Position numbers and translations under genes: made by a program | Shown: in pieces, positions 1 through 8,977 of the stretch | Layout: every line of letters begins with the position of its first letter | How positions within the stretch are numbered: position 1 is the stretch's first letter | The notes under the pieces: model-generated | What the model saw: the letters and a program-made list of their open reading frames with translations, nothing else | What the model was told of the DNA's origin: nothing | Databases searched by the model: none | DNA from: Methylobacterium cerastii | GTDB lineage: Bacteria > Pseudomonadota > Alphaproteobacteria > Rhizobiales > Beijerinckiaceae | Direction of reading: 5' to 3' | Assembly: GCF_022179125.1 (NCBI RefSeq) | Contig: NZ_BPQG01000010.1 | Span: forward strand, 22,112 to 86,111 | DNA length: 64,000 nt

Positions 1-1
1 G

Positions 2-658
2 GCCAAGGTCGTCGTGCCGTTCTTCCGCGACCACTTCCAGCGCGTCGATCGCCAGATCGTGCTGGTCGACGTGCTCGCGGCCGTCGACGCCGGGCCGGCG
101 GCGCTCGCCGAATTGGAGGAGGCGCTGGATTCGGTCCTGCTCAGCCTGAACATCGGCCGCAACACGCTGCTCTCGCGGCTGTTCGCGCCGCGGGCCGACC
201 GGATCATGTTCGCGGCGACCAAGGCGGACCACCTGCATCAGACCAGCCACGACCGGCTGGAGGCGCTGCTGCGCCTGCTCGTCTCGCGCGCCATGCGCCG
301 GACCGAGGCCGCCGGCGCCCGCGTCGGCACCGTGGCGTTGGCTTCGGTCCGCGCCACCCGCGAGACCACGATCCACGACGGCGACGCGGTGCTGCGCGCC
401 GTCGCCGGCACGCCCGAGGCCGGCGAGACCGTCGGCGACGAGGTGTTCGACGGTACGGCCGAGGCCGCGGTGTTTCCCGGCCATCTCCCCGTCCGGCCAG
501 AGGCCGTGCTGGAAGGCGTCGTCGAGCCGGGCTCGCTGCGGTTTCCCCGGTTCCGCCCTCCGGTGATCAAGCCCGACGCGCTGGAGCGGCCCGGCCACCT
601 GCCGCAGATCCGTCTCGACCGGGCGATGCAGTTCCTGATCGGCGACAAGCTGACGTGA
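2..658 (+). CDS. ycjX: YcjX family P-loop protein, C-terminal part (gene enters from the left)
   Basis: The reading frame is open from base 2, so the start lies outside the window; about 218 C-terminal residues are seen, under half of a typical YcjX (about 480 aa). The residues DRIMFAATKADHLHQ followed by the RLLVSRAMRRTEAAG stretch match the G4-like (TKAD) and following region of the YcjX/DUF463 family, predicted nucleotide-binding proteins of unknown role that are induced by envelope or heat stress in enterobacteria. The family assignment also rests on the neighbour, ycjF, which starts 31 bp downstream on the same strand; the ycjX-ycjF pair is conserved across Proteobacteria. The P-loop itself is outside the window. 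Confidence 0.85.
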   Translation, partial: AKVVVPFFRDHFQRVDRQIVLVDVLAAVDAGPAALAELEEALDSVLLSLNIGRNTLLSRLFAPRADRIMFAATKADHLHQTSHDRLEALLRLLVSRAMRRTEAAGARVGTVALASVRATRETTIHDGDAVLRAVAGTPEAGETVGDEVFDGTAEAAVFPGHLPVRPEAVLEGVVEPGSLRFPRFRPPVIKPDALERPGHLPQIRLDRAMQFLIGDKLT

Positions 659-689
659 TGGCCGGGGCGACAACCTTGAGGATGATGCC

Positions 690-1718
690 GTGAGTTCGAC
701 CCAGCGCCCGCGCGCCTTCCGCATCCCCGCCGCCGACGCGCCGGCCTCGAGCGAGGCCCTCGCGCCGATGCCGGCGGTGCCGGGCGGCGTCCGCATCGTC
801 GAGGACCCGGTCGAGATCGTGGACGCGGCCGACGGCGTGCCGGTGCCGATGGCGAAGTCCCGTGGCGTCCCCTGGGGCGGCCTCCTGCTTTCGGCCGCGG
901 GCGGGCTCGTGTCGCTCGGCGTCGGGCTCTCGGTCGAGCGGCTGATCGCCGACCTGTTCCAGGCCGCGCCCTGGCTCGGCGGCGTCGCCCTGGCGCTCCT
1001 GGCGCTGGCCGGGCTCGCGCTCCTGGCGATCGTGGTGCGTGAGCTGCGCGGGCTCTGGCGCGAGCGCAAGATCGAGCACCTGCGCCAGGCCGCGGTCACG
1101 GCGATCGCCACGCGCGACCACAGCGCGGCCCAAGGCGTGGTCCGCGACCTCTCGGCGTTCTATGCGGAACGCGTGGGGCTCGCGGCAGGCCGCCAGCGGC
1201 TGGAAGCCTCGGCGGACGCGATCCTCGACGTGGACGACCGCATCGGCCTCGCCGAGCACGAGCTGTTGAGCCCCCTCGACCGGCAGGCGCGCAACGCCAT
1301 CGCCACCGCCGCCAAGCAGGTCTCGGGCGTCACCGCGCTGAGCCCGCGGGCGATCGTGGACGTTGCGTTCGTGGTCTTCTCCGCCGTGCGGCTTCTGCGC
1401 CGGATCGCGGCGATCTACGGCGGGCGCCCGGGCTTCCTCGGGTTCTTACGTCTAGCACGCGCGGCCCTCACGCACCTGACCGTCACCGGCGGGATGGCGG
1501 TCGGCGAGAGCATGATCCAGCAGGTGCTCGGCTTGGGGATCGCGGCGCGGGTGTCGGCGAAGCTCGGCGAGGGCGTGCTGAACGGCCTGATGACCGCCCG
1601 CTTCGGCCTAGCGGCACTTGCGGTCTGCCGGCCCCTGCCGTTCGTGCGCGAGGCGCCGCCCCGGCTCTCGGACGTCGCCGGCGAACTTCTCCGCCCGGCC
1701 GACCCAGAGCCAAAGTAG
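690..1718 (+). CDS. ycjF: YcjF/TIGR01620 inner-membrane protein (DUF697)
   Basis: A 342-aa protein starting at GTG. Residues about 70-120 form two hydrophobic membrane segments (GLLLSAAGGLVSLGVGL and a Leu/Ala-rich helix); the second half carries the DUF697 region with helices typical of YcjF. The function is unknown; the family is membrane-bound and paired with the YcjX ATPase/GTPase, here 31 bp upstream, so the two are probably co-transcribed. The N-terminal 60 residues are Pro/Ala-rich and poorly conserved, as usual for this family. GTG is chosen because an upstream start would overlap ycjX. Confidence 0.85.
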   Translation: MSSTQRPRAFRIPAADAPASSEALAPMPAVPGGVRIVEDPVEIVDAADGVPVPMAKSRGVPWGGLLLSAAGGLVSLGVGLSVERLIADLFQAAPWLGGVALALLALAGLALLAIVVRELRGLWRERKIEHLRQAAVTAIATRDHSAAQGVVRDLSAFYAERVGLAAGRQRLEASADAILDVDDRIGLAEHELLSPLDRQARNAIATAAKQVSGVTALSPRAIVDVAFVVFSAVRLLRRIAAIYGGRPGFLGFLRLARAALTHLTVTGGMAVGESMIQQVLGLGIAARVSAKLGEGVLNGLMTARFGLAALAVCRPLPFVREAPPRLSDVAGELLRPADPEPK

Positions 1719-1727
1719 CGGGAAACG

Positions 1728-1970
1728 TTAGGACTGCGCCCGCTTCTGCACCGCTTCGGCGTTGCGGCGGTTGGCGATGCGGGTGAACATGTTGCCTGTG
1801 TAGTCGGCGACCTTCGGCTTCTCGACGGCCACGAGTTGGGCCTCGAACGCCTCGATGCGCTTGAGCAGCGCGGCGTCGCCGAAGATCGAGCTGTTGAAGG
1901 AGGTGTGGGCGCGCTCGCCCAGCGCCGTCTGCACGGCCTCCAGTCGCGTCAGAAGCTCTTTTCGCGTCAC
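1728..1970 (-). CDS. Small hypothetical protein (80 aa)
   Basis: A charged, soluble 80-aa protein with no signal peptide or membrane segment; it looks mostly alpha-helical (heptad-like Leu/Ala positions through residues 1-55). It is not recognised. It converges tail-to-tail with ycjF, 10 bp away. Codon use resembles the flanking genes, which supports its being real, but the short length keeps confidence moderate. Confidence 0.55.
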   Translation of the reverse strand: MTRKELLTRLEAVQTALGERAHTSFNSSIFGDAALLKRIEAFEAQLVAVEKPKVADYTGNMFTRIANRRNAEAVQKRAQS

Positions 1971-2071
1971 GTCGATCTCCCGCGGGCCGGATCGCCCGTG
2001 ATCCGAGGTCCATCAGCGCGGGCTTCGGTAAACGGGAGGTTAACCGGGCGCCTGCGGCCTGAGCGAAGCGC

Positions 2072-2623
2072 TCACAGGTCCTTCATGAATCCGGCAAGGC
2101 GCATCAGGCCCTCCGGCCACGGCCCGTGGCCGCTGGCGACGTTGACGTGGCCGGATTCGCCGGCATCCACCAAGGCCGAGCCCCAGGCGTAGGAGAAGTC
2201 CTCGGCACGCTCGTAGCGGCAATAGGGATCGGTGCGGCTTGCCACCAGCAGAGACGGGAACGGCAGCGGGTCGCGCGGCAGCGGTGCGAAAGCGCGCACG
2301 CTATCGGGCAGGTTCGGCGTCTCCTCGACGTCCGGCAGCGCCACGAACAGCGCCCCGACGACGCGGCCCTGCGGCAGCTTCGGAACCGCCTCGACGCAGG
2401 CGACGACGCCGAGGCTGTGCGCGATCAGGATGACGGGGCGCGTCGCCGCCTCGACCGCTTCGACGACGCGGCCGCACCATGCGTCGGGCTCCGGCGCATG
2501 CCAGGAATCCTGCTCGACGACGCGGGCGGTGGACATTCGGCTGGCCCAGCGCGCCTGCCAATGGCCTTCCTCCGAGCCGCCCAGGCCCGGAACGATCAGG
2601 ATGTCGCAGTCGGCGGTCTTCAT
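2072..2623 (-). CDS. RBBP9/YdeN family serine hydrolase
   Basis: A 183-aa alpha/beta hydrolase of the small RBBP9/YdeN family. The N-terminus has the family motif PGLGGSEEGHWQ (residues about 12-23). The nucleophile elbow is AHSLG (around residue 69), and the catalytic His lies in SGHVNVASGHGPWPEG near the C-terminus. Length matches the family (about 180 aa). The substrate is unknown; members are soluble esterase-like hydrolases. It is a single gene, with a terminator-like hairpin separating it from the gene upstream on the same strand. Confidence 0.85.
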   Translation of the reverse strand: MKTADCDILIVPGLGGSEEGHWQARWASRMSTARVVEQDSWHAPEPDAWCGRVVEAVEAATRPVILIAHSLGVVACVEAVPKLPQGRVVGALFVALPDVEETPNLPDSVRAFAPLPRDPLPFPSLLVASRTDPYCRYERAEDFSYAWGSALVDAGESGHVNVASGHGPWPEGLMRLAGFMKDL

Positions 2624-2667
2624 GGCCGCGTCCCTACCCGCTCTCGGCGAAAGGGTCGAGAACGAAG

Positions 2668-2694
2668 AAAGGCGGCGCTTGCGGCGCCGCCTTT
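2668..2694 (-). terminator. Terminator-like hairpin downstream of the 2721-3518 gene
   Basis: AAAGGCGGCGC and GCGCCGCCTTT are perfect 11-bp arms around a 5-base loop. On the minus strand the structure lies 27 bp after the stop codon at 2721 and is followed by a pyrimidine-rich stretch, so it fits an intrinsic terminator. Confidence 0.6.
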
Positions 2695-2720
2695 AGGATC
2701 GGTTCAGATATAGGTTTGCT

Positions 2721-3518
2721 TCAAAGCCGGTGGGCCGTCCGGTCGTCGCCCTGGTGCTCGGGCTCGGCCTTGAGGCCGGCCTTCTGAGCCGCCGTCTGGA
2801 TGTTGTCGGGGTCGAGGGCGGTCTCAACGAACTCCCGGCCGCGGTTGGTGAACTCGCGTGCGTAGCGCAGGCCCTGGTCGCGGACCTCGTCGGCGTAGGG
2901 TCCGATGTTGCGGTCTTCCTGGCGGGTCCGAGGCAGCAGCGCGCCGAGCAGCAGGCCAGCGGCGACGCCGACAACGCCAACCAGCAGCGGGTTCTCGGTG
3001 ACGAACTGCTCCACCGCCGTGCGGCTGCGATCGAGCTTGTCGCTGCCCTGCACCACCACGTCGTCGATCCGGCGCATGTGGTCGCGGTGGACGCCCGAGA
3101 CCCAATTGCGGGCTTCGTCCGCAGCACCGCCGAGGCGATCGCGCACGTCGTCCGCGAGATCCGAAGCGCGATCCCGCGTCCGGTCGGCGAAGTCCGCCGC
3201 GCGGTCGGCGGCAACGCTTGCCGCAGCGCGGGCCTTGTCGGCCACGTCGCCGACCTTGCCGGCGACATCCGGGCCAGGGCCGGCTTGGTGATCGTGCGGA
3301 GAGGCGTAGTGACGGCCGATCGGGTCGCGCAGCCCCGCGGGGTCGGGCCGCAGGGTATGGTCGGCCGCCTTCGCATGCGGATCGAGGGGGACCGGATCCA
3401 GGCCGGCGGCATGCAAACCGGCCTCGACTTTCGCGGCGGCGCGCCGCGCGATGTCGTCGGGAAGATGGTTGTCGGTGGCGGCCGACTTGCTCGTGTCGCC
3501 CAGGCTCGTGTTGCTCAT
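2721..3518 (-). CDS. ElaB/YqjD/DUF883-like membrane-anchored protein
   Basis: A 265-aa protein. Residues about 80-150 are a long charged helix of repeated Asp/Arg/Ala segments (VADKARAAASVAADRAADFADRTRD-type pattern). It is followed by one glycine-rich membrane segment (residues about 176-196, NPLLVGVVGVAAGLLLGALL) and a charged tail. This arrangement of amphipathic helix and C-proximal transmembrane glycine helix resembles ElaB/YqjD/DUF883 proteins, which sit in the inner membrane and are stress-induced in enterobacteria; the exact family is uncertain. It lies beside three other small membrane proteins (3622-4921), suggesting a shared envelope-stress role. Confidence 0.6.
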   Translation of the reverse strand: MSNTSLGDTSKSAATDNHLPDDIARRAAAKVEAGLHAAGLDPVPLDPHAKAADHTLRPDPAGLRDPIGRHYASPHDHQAGPGPDVAGKVGDVADKARAAASVAADRAADFADRTRDRASDLADDVRDRLGGAADEARNWVSGVHRDHMRRIDDVVVQGSDKLDRSRTAVEQFVTENPLLVGVVGVAAGLLLGALLPRTRQEDRNIGPYADEVRDQGLRYAREFTNRGREFVETALDPDNIQTAAQKAGLKAEPEHQGDDRTAHRL

Positions 3519-3621
3519 GGCGTGATCCTTCAGAACTCTTACGCGGCTGGCAAAACCCGCTAGGGGCCAATCCGAGGGGTCGGTCGGGGCGTCGGCCCGC
3601 GCTGTGCGAAGCGGCGTCCCG

Positions 3622-4002
3622 TCAGGCGCGGGTCTCGTCCAACAGCGGCGGCTTCGGCTGGCGGGTGGGCAGGTCGGGATCGTAGGCGCGGGCGGCGCCG
3701 TCGTTCAGGACCGGCACGCGCTCGGCGGAGGCGTGCGTCCGTCGGCGGTTGGCGTCCTGGGACATCCGATGCATCAACCAGCCGACGCCGGCCGCGATCA
3801 GCAGGACCGGCACGGGGTTCCGGCGGACAGCCTCGAGCGCTCCGTCGTAGGCACCGCTGACGGCGGGGGCGCGGCGGGCGTTGCCGAGCATCTCGTCGAC
3901 CAGGCTCGAAACCGAGAGGCGGCCCTGAATGCGTTCGATGGTCTCATCGAGGCGCGCGCGGCTCGCCTCGATGTCCCGCTCCATCTCATTCATCGAACTC
4001 AT
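3622..4002 (-). CDS. DUF3618 domain-containing protein
   Basis: A 126-aa protein. The N-terminus (residues 7-35, RDIEASRARLDETIERIQGRLS) is the DUF3618 signature. One membrane helix follows at about 64-77 (VPVLLIAAGVGWLMHRM), then a Pro-rich cytosolic tail. The function is unknown; DUF3618 genes commonly sit beside holin-superfamily membrane proteins in Rhizobiales. The start at 4002 overlaps the stop of the upstream gene by 4 bp (ATGA type), which both fixes the start and shows translational coupling. Confidence 0.8.
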   Translation of the reverse strand: MSSMNEMERDIEASRARLDETIERIQGRLSVSSLVDEMLGNARRAPAVSGAYDGALEAVRRNPVPVLLIAAGVGWLMHRMSQDANRRRTHASAERVPVLNDGAARAYDPDLPTRQPKPPLLDETRA

Positions 4003-4430
4003 CCGGACACTCTCTCGGAAAGGGCGCGGGCGTCCTGGCGGACCTGCCGGCCTGTGCGGGTGGGGGTGAGCGTGGAGAACGACAAGGCGCTGCGTCCCCA
4101 GAGCGCCATCCCGATCGCGAGCACCAGGAGGACGCCGCCGACGATCAGGGCCGACAGCCACTCGGAGCCGACGATGGTGGCGAGCCACTTCACGAAGGCG
4201 CCGATCAGCACCAGCAGGGCGACGACGGAGAACACCGCAGAGGCCATGAGGCAGACGATGCCGACGATGAGCGAGCGGACGTTCTTCGCCATCTCGGCGC
4301 GGAACAGGGCGATTTCCTTGCGGGCGAGATCGTTGGTCTCGCGCAGGGCATCGCCGATGAGGCTCTGGATGCTGCCGGCGGATGAGCCGGAGGAGGAGCC
4401 CGGAGGGGGGGTGTGCGATCCGTTCGACAT
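3999..4430 (-). CDS. Holin-superfamily (DUF1469-like) membrane protein
   Basis: A 143-aa protein with a Ser/Gly-rich N-terminus, then SLIGDALRETNDLARKEIALF (residues 22-43, typical of this family) and two strong transmembrane segments at about 53-80 and 90-112. Proteins annotated as phage holin family in Proteobacteria are chromosomal envelope proteins and need not be phage-derived; no other phage gene is near. It is coupled to the DUF3618 gene by a 4-bp overlap and lies 11 bp from the upstream gene, so the three form one operon. Confidence 0.8.
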   Translation of the reverse strand: MSNGSHTPPPGSSSGSSAGSIQSLIGDALRETNDLARKEIALFRAEMAKNVRSLIVGIVCLMASAVFSVVALLVLIGAFVKWLATIVGSEWLSALIVGGVLLVLAIGMALWGRSALSFSTLTPTRTGRQVRQDARALSERVSG

Positions 4431-4441
4431 GGCCGTGCCGA

Positions 4442-4921
4442 TCAAGCGCGGAAGCTGTCGCGCGCGTCGCCTTCCGGCGGCAGGCTCGACGACTTGATGA
4501 AGCGGGCGGCGATGAAGCCGGCCACGAAGGTCCCGACCGCAACCGCCACCGGCGCGCGGCGGGCGAAGGCTTCGGCCTCTCCGTAGAAGTCGGCGAAGCT
4601 GCGCGACTCGATCGAGCCGCCGAGCTGGCTCAAGCCGTCGGCCGCGCTGTCGAAGAACGCCTTGATGTTCGGGCGATCCTCGAAGTCCTTGCTCGAATCT
4701 CGAAGGGTCTTGGCGAGGTCGTGGACCGATTGGGCCGCGTCGTTCTTGCGACCCTCGACGAAGGTCTGGGCCTGGAGCCGAGCGGCATCCATCAGGCCGC
4801 GGCCGCGTTCGGCCGCGACGTCGGCGATCCCCTCGACATCGCCCTTCAGGCCGCGCCATTCGGCCTGCTCGCTCGCGGCGGCATGGGCCGGATCGGGGTG
4901 GGGGATCTCGGACGCAGCCAT
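4442..4921 (-). CDS. Small membrane-anchored hypothetical protein, first gene of the envelope-stress operon
   Basis: A 159-aa protein, mostly charged amphipathic helix, with a single C-proximal membrane segment (about 127-143, VAVAVGTFVAGFIAARFI) preceded by a Phe/Ala/Arg-rich linker. The plan resembles ElaB/YqjD proteins, but the family is not firmly recognised. The ATG at 4921 is preferred over one 21 bp upstream because AAGGAG lies 7-8 bp before it. It is the promoter-proximal gene of the 4442-3999-3622 operon and lies downstream of an EcfG-type promoter. Confidence 0.65.
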   Translation of the reverse strand: MAASEIPHPDPAHAAASEQAEWRGLKGDVEGIADVAAERGRGLMDAARLQAQTFVEGRKNDAAQSVHDLAKTLRDSSKDFEDRPNIKAFFDSAADGLSQLGGSIESRSFADFYGEAEAFARRAPVAVAVGTFVAGFIAARFIKSSSLPPEGDARDSFRA

Positions 4922-4971
4922 GAGCGGGACTCCTTCGTACACGGGTCTTGGAGGGCGATGTTCGCCTGAGT

Positions 4972-4996
4972 AACATCGCCCGCGTCCGCGGGTTCC
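4972..4996 (-). promoter_or_regulatory. Putative EcfG (general stress response) promoter
   Basis: On the minus strand GGAAC (4996-4992) and GTT (4974-4972) are separated by 17 bases, matching the alphaproteobacterial EcfG/PhyR promoter pattern GGAAC-N16/17-(c)GTT. It lies about 50 bp upstream of the start codon at 4921, a reasonable distance for transcription of the 4921-3622 operon. Confidence 0.6.
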
Positions 4997-5270
4997 GGGG
5001 ACGGCCGCGCGAACGGCGGGTCAGGCGCCGTTCAGGCGTGTTCGGCCAAGGTTCGCGACTGTTGCCGACGCCCCGCGCGGCTGGGACGGGCGCCGGGACA
5101 GGCCTCGGATTTCGTCTTGAGGGCTGCAAACGATCGCTTGACCCGCAGCGGTCATTCGCGCTTGGCTAACCCTACGGATCGCCGGGAACTCTCGCGCGTT
5201 CACGGATGGCAAGAAACGTTGACGTTGCGCGTTCCACGCCGGCGCGCTTGAGGATCCGGAGCCCACCTGA
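4997..5270. other. Non-coding divergent region between the membrane-protein operon and otsA
   Basis: No convincing gene is visible. The region separates two divergent units, so it should carry the otsA promoter. A GGAAC (5185) and a CGTT (5217) are present, but 27 bases apart, too far for an EcfG promoter. GTTGACGTTGCG-type direct repeats of CGTTG occur at 5217-5230. Confidence 0.5.
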
Positions 5271-6692
5271 GTGGCACGCCTTGTGATCGTATCGAACCGC
5301 GTTGCGGTTCCGGAAGAATGCGGCAAGGCGGTCGCCGCCGGCGGCCTCGCCGTCGCCGTGAAGGAGGCCTTCACCGCCTACGAGGGATTATGGTTCGGGT
5401 GGAGCGGCAACATCAGCGAGGAGCCCTCAGAGGAGCCGACGCTGATCGACCGCGACCGCGTCCAGTACGCGGTGGTCGACCTCTCGCCGCAGGACCACGA
5501 AGAATACTACGCCGGCTTCGCCAACCGGGCCTTGTGGCCGATCATGCACTACCGGCTCGGGCTCGGTATCTTCTCGCGCTCGGATTATGCCGGGTATTGC
5601 CGCGTCAACCGCATCTTCGCGCGGGCGCTGGCCAAGCTCGTCCAGCCCGACGACATCATCTGGGTGCACGACTACCACCTGCTGCCGATGGCGGCCGAGT
5701 TGCGCGGCCTCGGGCTCTCGAACCCGATCGGCTACTTCCACCACATCCCGTGGCCGGCCGCCGACGTGTTCAACACGCTGCCGGCCAGCAACGACCTGCT
5801 CCGCGCCATCGCCGACTACGACCTGATCGGCCTGCAGACCGACCCGGACGTGCAGAACCTGTCGCGCAACCTGATCGACACGCTCCGCGCGATCCCCCTC
5901 GGCGGCGGCTCGCTGATGGTCGACGGCCGGCGCACCCGGATCCGCAGCTTCCCGATCGGCATCGACGTCGCCGGCTTCAAGGACGCGGCGGAGAAGGCCG
6001 GCTCGAACAAGGTGGTCCGCGAGACGATGGCCGGCCTGCGCACGCGCAAGCTGCTGATCGGCGTCGATCGGCTCGACTATTCCAAGGGCGTGCCCGAGCG
6101 GATGGAGGCGGTGGAGCGCTTCTTCGCCTCCAACCCCGACCAGCGCGGCAACGTCACCTACATCCAGATCACGCCGAAATCGCGCAGCGAGGTGCCCGAG
6201 TACGAGCAGCTCTCGCGCGCCGTCAACGAGACGGTCGGCGAGATCAACGGCGCGCTCGGAGACCCGGCCTGGACGCCGATCCAGTACGTGACCAAGGCCT
6301 ATCCTCGGCCGGTGCTCGCGGGCCTCTACCGCGCCGCCCGCGTCGGCCTCGTCACGCCGATGCGCGACGGCATGAACCTCGTCGCCAAGGAATATGTCGT
6401 CGCCCAAAGCGAGGACGATCCGGGCGTGCTGGTCCTGTCCAAGTTCGCTGGCGCGGCGCGACAATTACCCGAGGCGCTGATGGTGAACCCCTACGACCGC
6501 TTCGAGGTCGCCGAAGCGATCCGGACGGCTCTCTACATGCCGCGTAGCGAGCGGCTGGAGCGCTGGAAGCCGATGGTCGAGCGCATGACCCGCGAGGACG
6601 TCGACTGGTGGGCGCGAAACTTCCTCTCGGAACTCGAGAACTTCCGCACCGTCGAGCGCGAGCCGCCGACGACGGCCGCGGCGGCGGAGTAG
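5271..6692 (+). CDS. otsA: Trehalose-6-phosphate synthase (UDP-forming)
   Basis: A 473-aa GT20 glycosyltransferase that joins UDP-glucose and glucose-6-phosphate into trehalose-6-phosphate. Visible family motifs are [14 protein letters not shown] (about residues 128-141), [12 protein letters not shown] (about 265) and the C-terminal [15 protein letters not shown] (about 362-376) that binds the nucleotide sugar. Length is typical of OtsA (about 470). Translation starts at GTG, directly in the conserved [12 protein letters not shown] beta-strand. The trehalose phosphatase gene otsB is not adjacent. glgX follows 118 bp downstream on the same strand, linking osmoprotectant synthesis with glycogen turnover. 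Confidence 0.95.
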   Translation: MARLVIVSNRVAVPEECGKAVAAGGLAVAVKEAFTAYEGLWFGWSGNISEEPSEEPTLIDRDRVQYAVVDLSPQDHEEYYAGFANRALWPIMHYRLGLGIFSRSDYAGYCRVNRIFARALAKLVQPDDIIWVHDYHLLPMAAELRGLGLSNPIGYFHHIPWPAADVFNTLPASNDLLRAIADYDLIGLQTDPDVQNLSRNLIDTLRAIPLGGGSLMVDGRRTRIRSFPIGIDVAGFKDAAEKAGSNKVVRETMAGLRTRKLLIGVDRLDYSKGVPERMEAVERFFASNPDQRGNVTYIQITPKSRSEVPEYEQLSRAVNETVGEINGALGDPAWTPIQYVTKAYPRPVLAGLYRAARVGLVTPMRDGMNLVAKEYVVAQSEDDPGVLVLSKFAGAARQLPEALMVNPYDRFEVAEAIRTALYMPRSERLERWKPMVERMTREDVDWWARNFLSELENFRTVEREPPTTAAAAE

Positions 6693-6810
6693 GCTTGAGG
6701 CGAGTAGCTTTGGGTCACGATCGGGCGCGCCGCACAGCCCATTCGCCCCGGCGACTTGATCCGGGAACACGGATGCGTCCACACCGGCTCCGGGCCGGGG
6801 GGACCATCGC

Positions 6811-8946
6811 GTGTCGGATTTTTGTATGATCGCCATCGACGACGGCGTGCCGACGCCGTTGGGCGCCCACTTCGACGGACGCGGCGTCAACTTCGCCCTG
6901 TTTTCCGAGCACGCGACCGCGGTCGACCTCTGCCTGTTCGAGCCGGGCGAGCGCCACGAGAGCCGGACGATCCGGCTTCCCTGCCGCAGCGACGACGTCT
7001 GGCATGGCTACCTGCGCGGCGTCCTACCGGGCCAGCTCTACGGCTACCGCGTTCATGGGCCATGGGAGCCCGCGCGCGGGCACCGCTTCAACCCGTCGAA
7101 GCTTGTCCTCGACCCTTATGCCCGCGAGATCCGCGGGCGCATCCGCTGGCACGATGCCCTCTACGGCCACCGCCGCGGCTTGCAGCGCGAGGACCAGATC
7201 GACCGGCGCGACAGCGCGGTCTACATGCCGAAATCGGTCGTCACCGCGCCCGAGGTTCCCAACCTCGCGCTGCAGCCGATCCGCAGGCCGCTGTCCGAGA
7301 CGGTGATCTACGAGGCGCACGTCAAGGCGCTGACGATGACCCATCCGGCGGTGCCGGAAGCCGAGCGCGGCACCTACGCGGCGCTGGCGCATCCGGCCAT
7401 CGTCGAGCACCTGTGGAAGCTCGGCGTCACCGCCCTCGAGCTGCTGCCGATCCAGGCCTTCGCCGACGACCGCTTCCTCGTCGAGAAGGGGCTGTTGAAC
7501 TTCTGGGGCTACTCGCCGCTCGGCTACTTCGCGCCCGATCCGCGCTACCTCGGCGACGGCGGGCTCGGCGGCCTCAAGGCGGCGATCCGCGAGCTGAACG
7601 CAGCCGGCATCGAGACGATCCTCGACGTGGTCTACAACCACACCGCGGAGGCCGGCCATACCGGCCCGACCCTGTCGTTCCGCGGCATCGACAACGCGAG
7701 CTACTACAAGCTCGATCCGGCGAACCCCCGCCGCGACGTCGACTGCACCGGTTGCGGCAACACCCTCGACATCGCCCACCCGCGGGTGATGCAGATGGTG
7801 CTGGATTCGCTCCGGCACTGGGCCACGGCCTACGGCATCGCCGGCTTCCGCTTCGACCTCGCCACCAGCCTCGGCCGCTCGCCCTCCGCGTTCTCGGCGC
7901 AGGCCGCGTTCTTCCAGGCGGTGGCGCAGGACCCGGTGCTCGCCCAGGTCAAGATGATCGCCGAGCCCTGGGACCTCGGCGAGGACGGATACCGGCTCGG
8001 CGGCTATCCGCGCGGCTGGAGCGAGTGGAACGACCAGTTCCGCGACGCCGCCCGCGGCTTCTGGCGGGGCGACGCCGGCCAGCTCGCCAAGCTGACGCAG
8101 GGGCTGACCGGATCGCGCGAGGTGTTCGCGCCCTCTCGCCGCTCGCCGCTCGCCAGCATCAACTTCGCTGCGACCCATGACGGCTACACGCTGGCCGACG
8201 TGGTCGCCTACGAGGAGAAGCACAACGCGGCGAACGGCGAGGACAACCGCGACGGGCACGGCCACAACGTGTCGCGCAACTACGGCGTCGAAGGGCCGAC
8301 CGACGATCCCGCGATCCGTGCCGTCCGCGCCCGGCAGGTGCGCAACCTGCTCGCCACCGTGATGCTGGCCCAGGGCGTGCCGATGCTGCTGATGGGCGAC
8401 GAGCGCTCGCGGACGCAAGCCGGCAACAACAACGCCTACTGCCAGGACAATGCGACGAGCTGGATGGACTGGTCGACCGATCCCGACCCGGACCTCGGCA
8501 CGTTCGTTTCCAACCTGACGCGCCTACGCAGAGAGCGGCCGGCCCTGCGCCGACGCGCGTTCTTCGACGGCGCGCCGGTCGCGCCCGGGGGGAGCCTGCG
8601 CGACGTGCACTGGCTCTCGCCCTGCGGTGCGGAGATGGACTCCGAGGCCTGGGCCGACGAGAGCCGGCGCGCCTTCGGGATGCAGATCGGCAACGACCTC
8701 GACCGCGGCCGTATCCTGATCCTGATCAACGCCGACCAAGGCCCTTGCGACTTCCGCCTCGCAGCGGTGGTCGGCGGCCCGTGGCACCCGGTCTTCGACA
8801 GCACCGCCGCGACAGGCGCCGTCCCGCCGGACGCCCCCGGCTACGCATCAAGCGCCGTCGTCCCGCTCCGAGGCCGCGCGATCCTGGTGCTCGCCGAGGG
8901 CGAGGCGGAACCCGCGCAGCCGTCAGGCCGGTTCGTCGCCGCCTGA
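6811..8946 (+). CDS. glgX: Glycogen debranching enzyme GlgX
   Basis: A 711-aa GH13 isoamylase-type enzyme that hydrolyses alpha-1,6 branches of glycogen limit dextrins. There is an N-terminal CBM48-like domain (residues 1-130). The catalytic barrel shows region I LDVVYNHT, region II GFRFDLATSLGR (nucleophile Asp), region III MIAEPWDLG (acid Glu) and region IV FAATHDGYT. The GDERSRTQAGNNNAYCQDN stretch is typical of GlgX. Start is GTG at 6811; an ATG six codons later is an alternative. It follows otsA on the same strand with little intergenic space, suggesting co-expression under carbon or osmotic stress. Confidence 0.95.
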   Translation: MSDFCMIAIDDGVPTPLGAHFDGRGVNFALFSEHATAVDLCLFEPGERHESRTIRLPCRSDDVWHGYLRGVLPGQLYGYRVHGPWEPARGHRFNPSKLVLDPYAREIRGRIRWHDALYGHRRGLQREDQIDRRDSAVYMPKSVVTAPEVPNLALQPIRRPLSETVIYEAHVKALTMTHPAVPEAERGTYAALAHPAIVEHLWKLGVTALELLPIQAFADDRFLVEKGLLNFWGYSPLGYFAPDPRYLGDGGLGGLKAAIRELNAAGIETILDVVYNHTAEAGHTGPTLSFRGIDNASYYKLDPANPRRDVDCTGCGNTLDIAHPRVMQMVLDSLRHWATAYGIAGFRFDLATSLGRSPSAFSAQAAFFQAVAQDPVLAQVKMIAEPWDLGEDGYRLGGYPRGWSEWNDQFRDAARGFWRGDAGQLAKLTQGLTGSREVFAPSRRSPLASINFAATHDGYTLADVVAYEEKHNAANGEDNRDGHGHNVSRNYGVEGPTDDPAIRAVRARQVRNLLATVMLAQGVPMLLMGDERSRTQAGNNNAYCQDNATSWMDWSTDPDPDLGTFVSNLTRLRRERPALRRRAFFDGAPVAPGGSLRDVHWLSPCGAEMDSEAWADESRRAFGMQIGNDLDRGRILILINADQGPCDFRLAAVVGGPWHPVFDSTAATGAVPPDAPGYASSAVVPLRGRAILVLAEGEAEPAQPSGRFVAA

Positions 8947-8977
8947 GGCCGTCCGCCAATTCCGTCTCGCAGCCGCT

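Noticed and set aside
3999-4430. Phage origin suggested by the holin-family label
   Set aside because: No lysin, capsid or integrase is near and the gene is embedded in a chromosomal envelope-protein cluster.
5185-5220. EcfG-like GGAAC ... CGTT upstream of otsA
   Set aside because: The elements are 27 bases apart; the EcfG spacing is 16-17.
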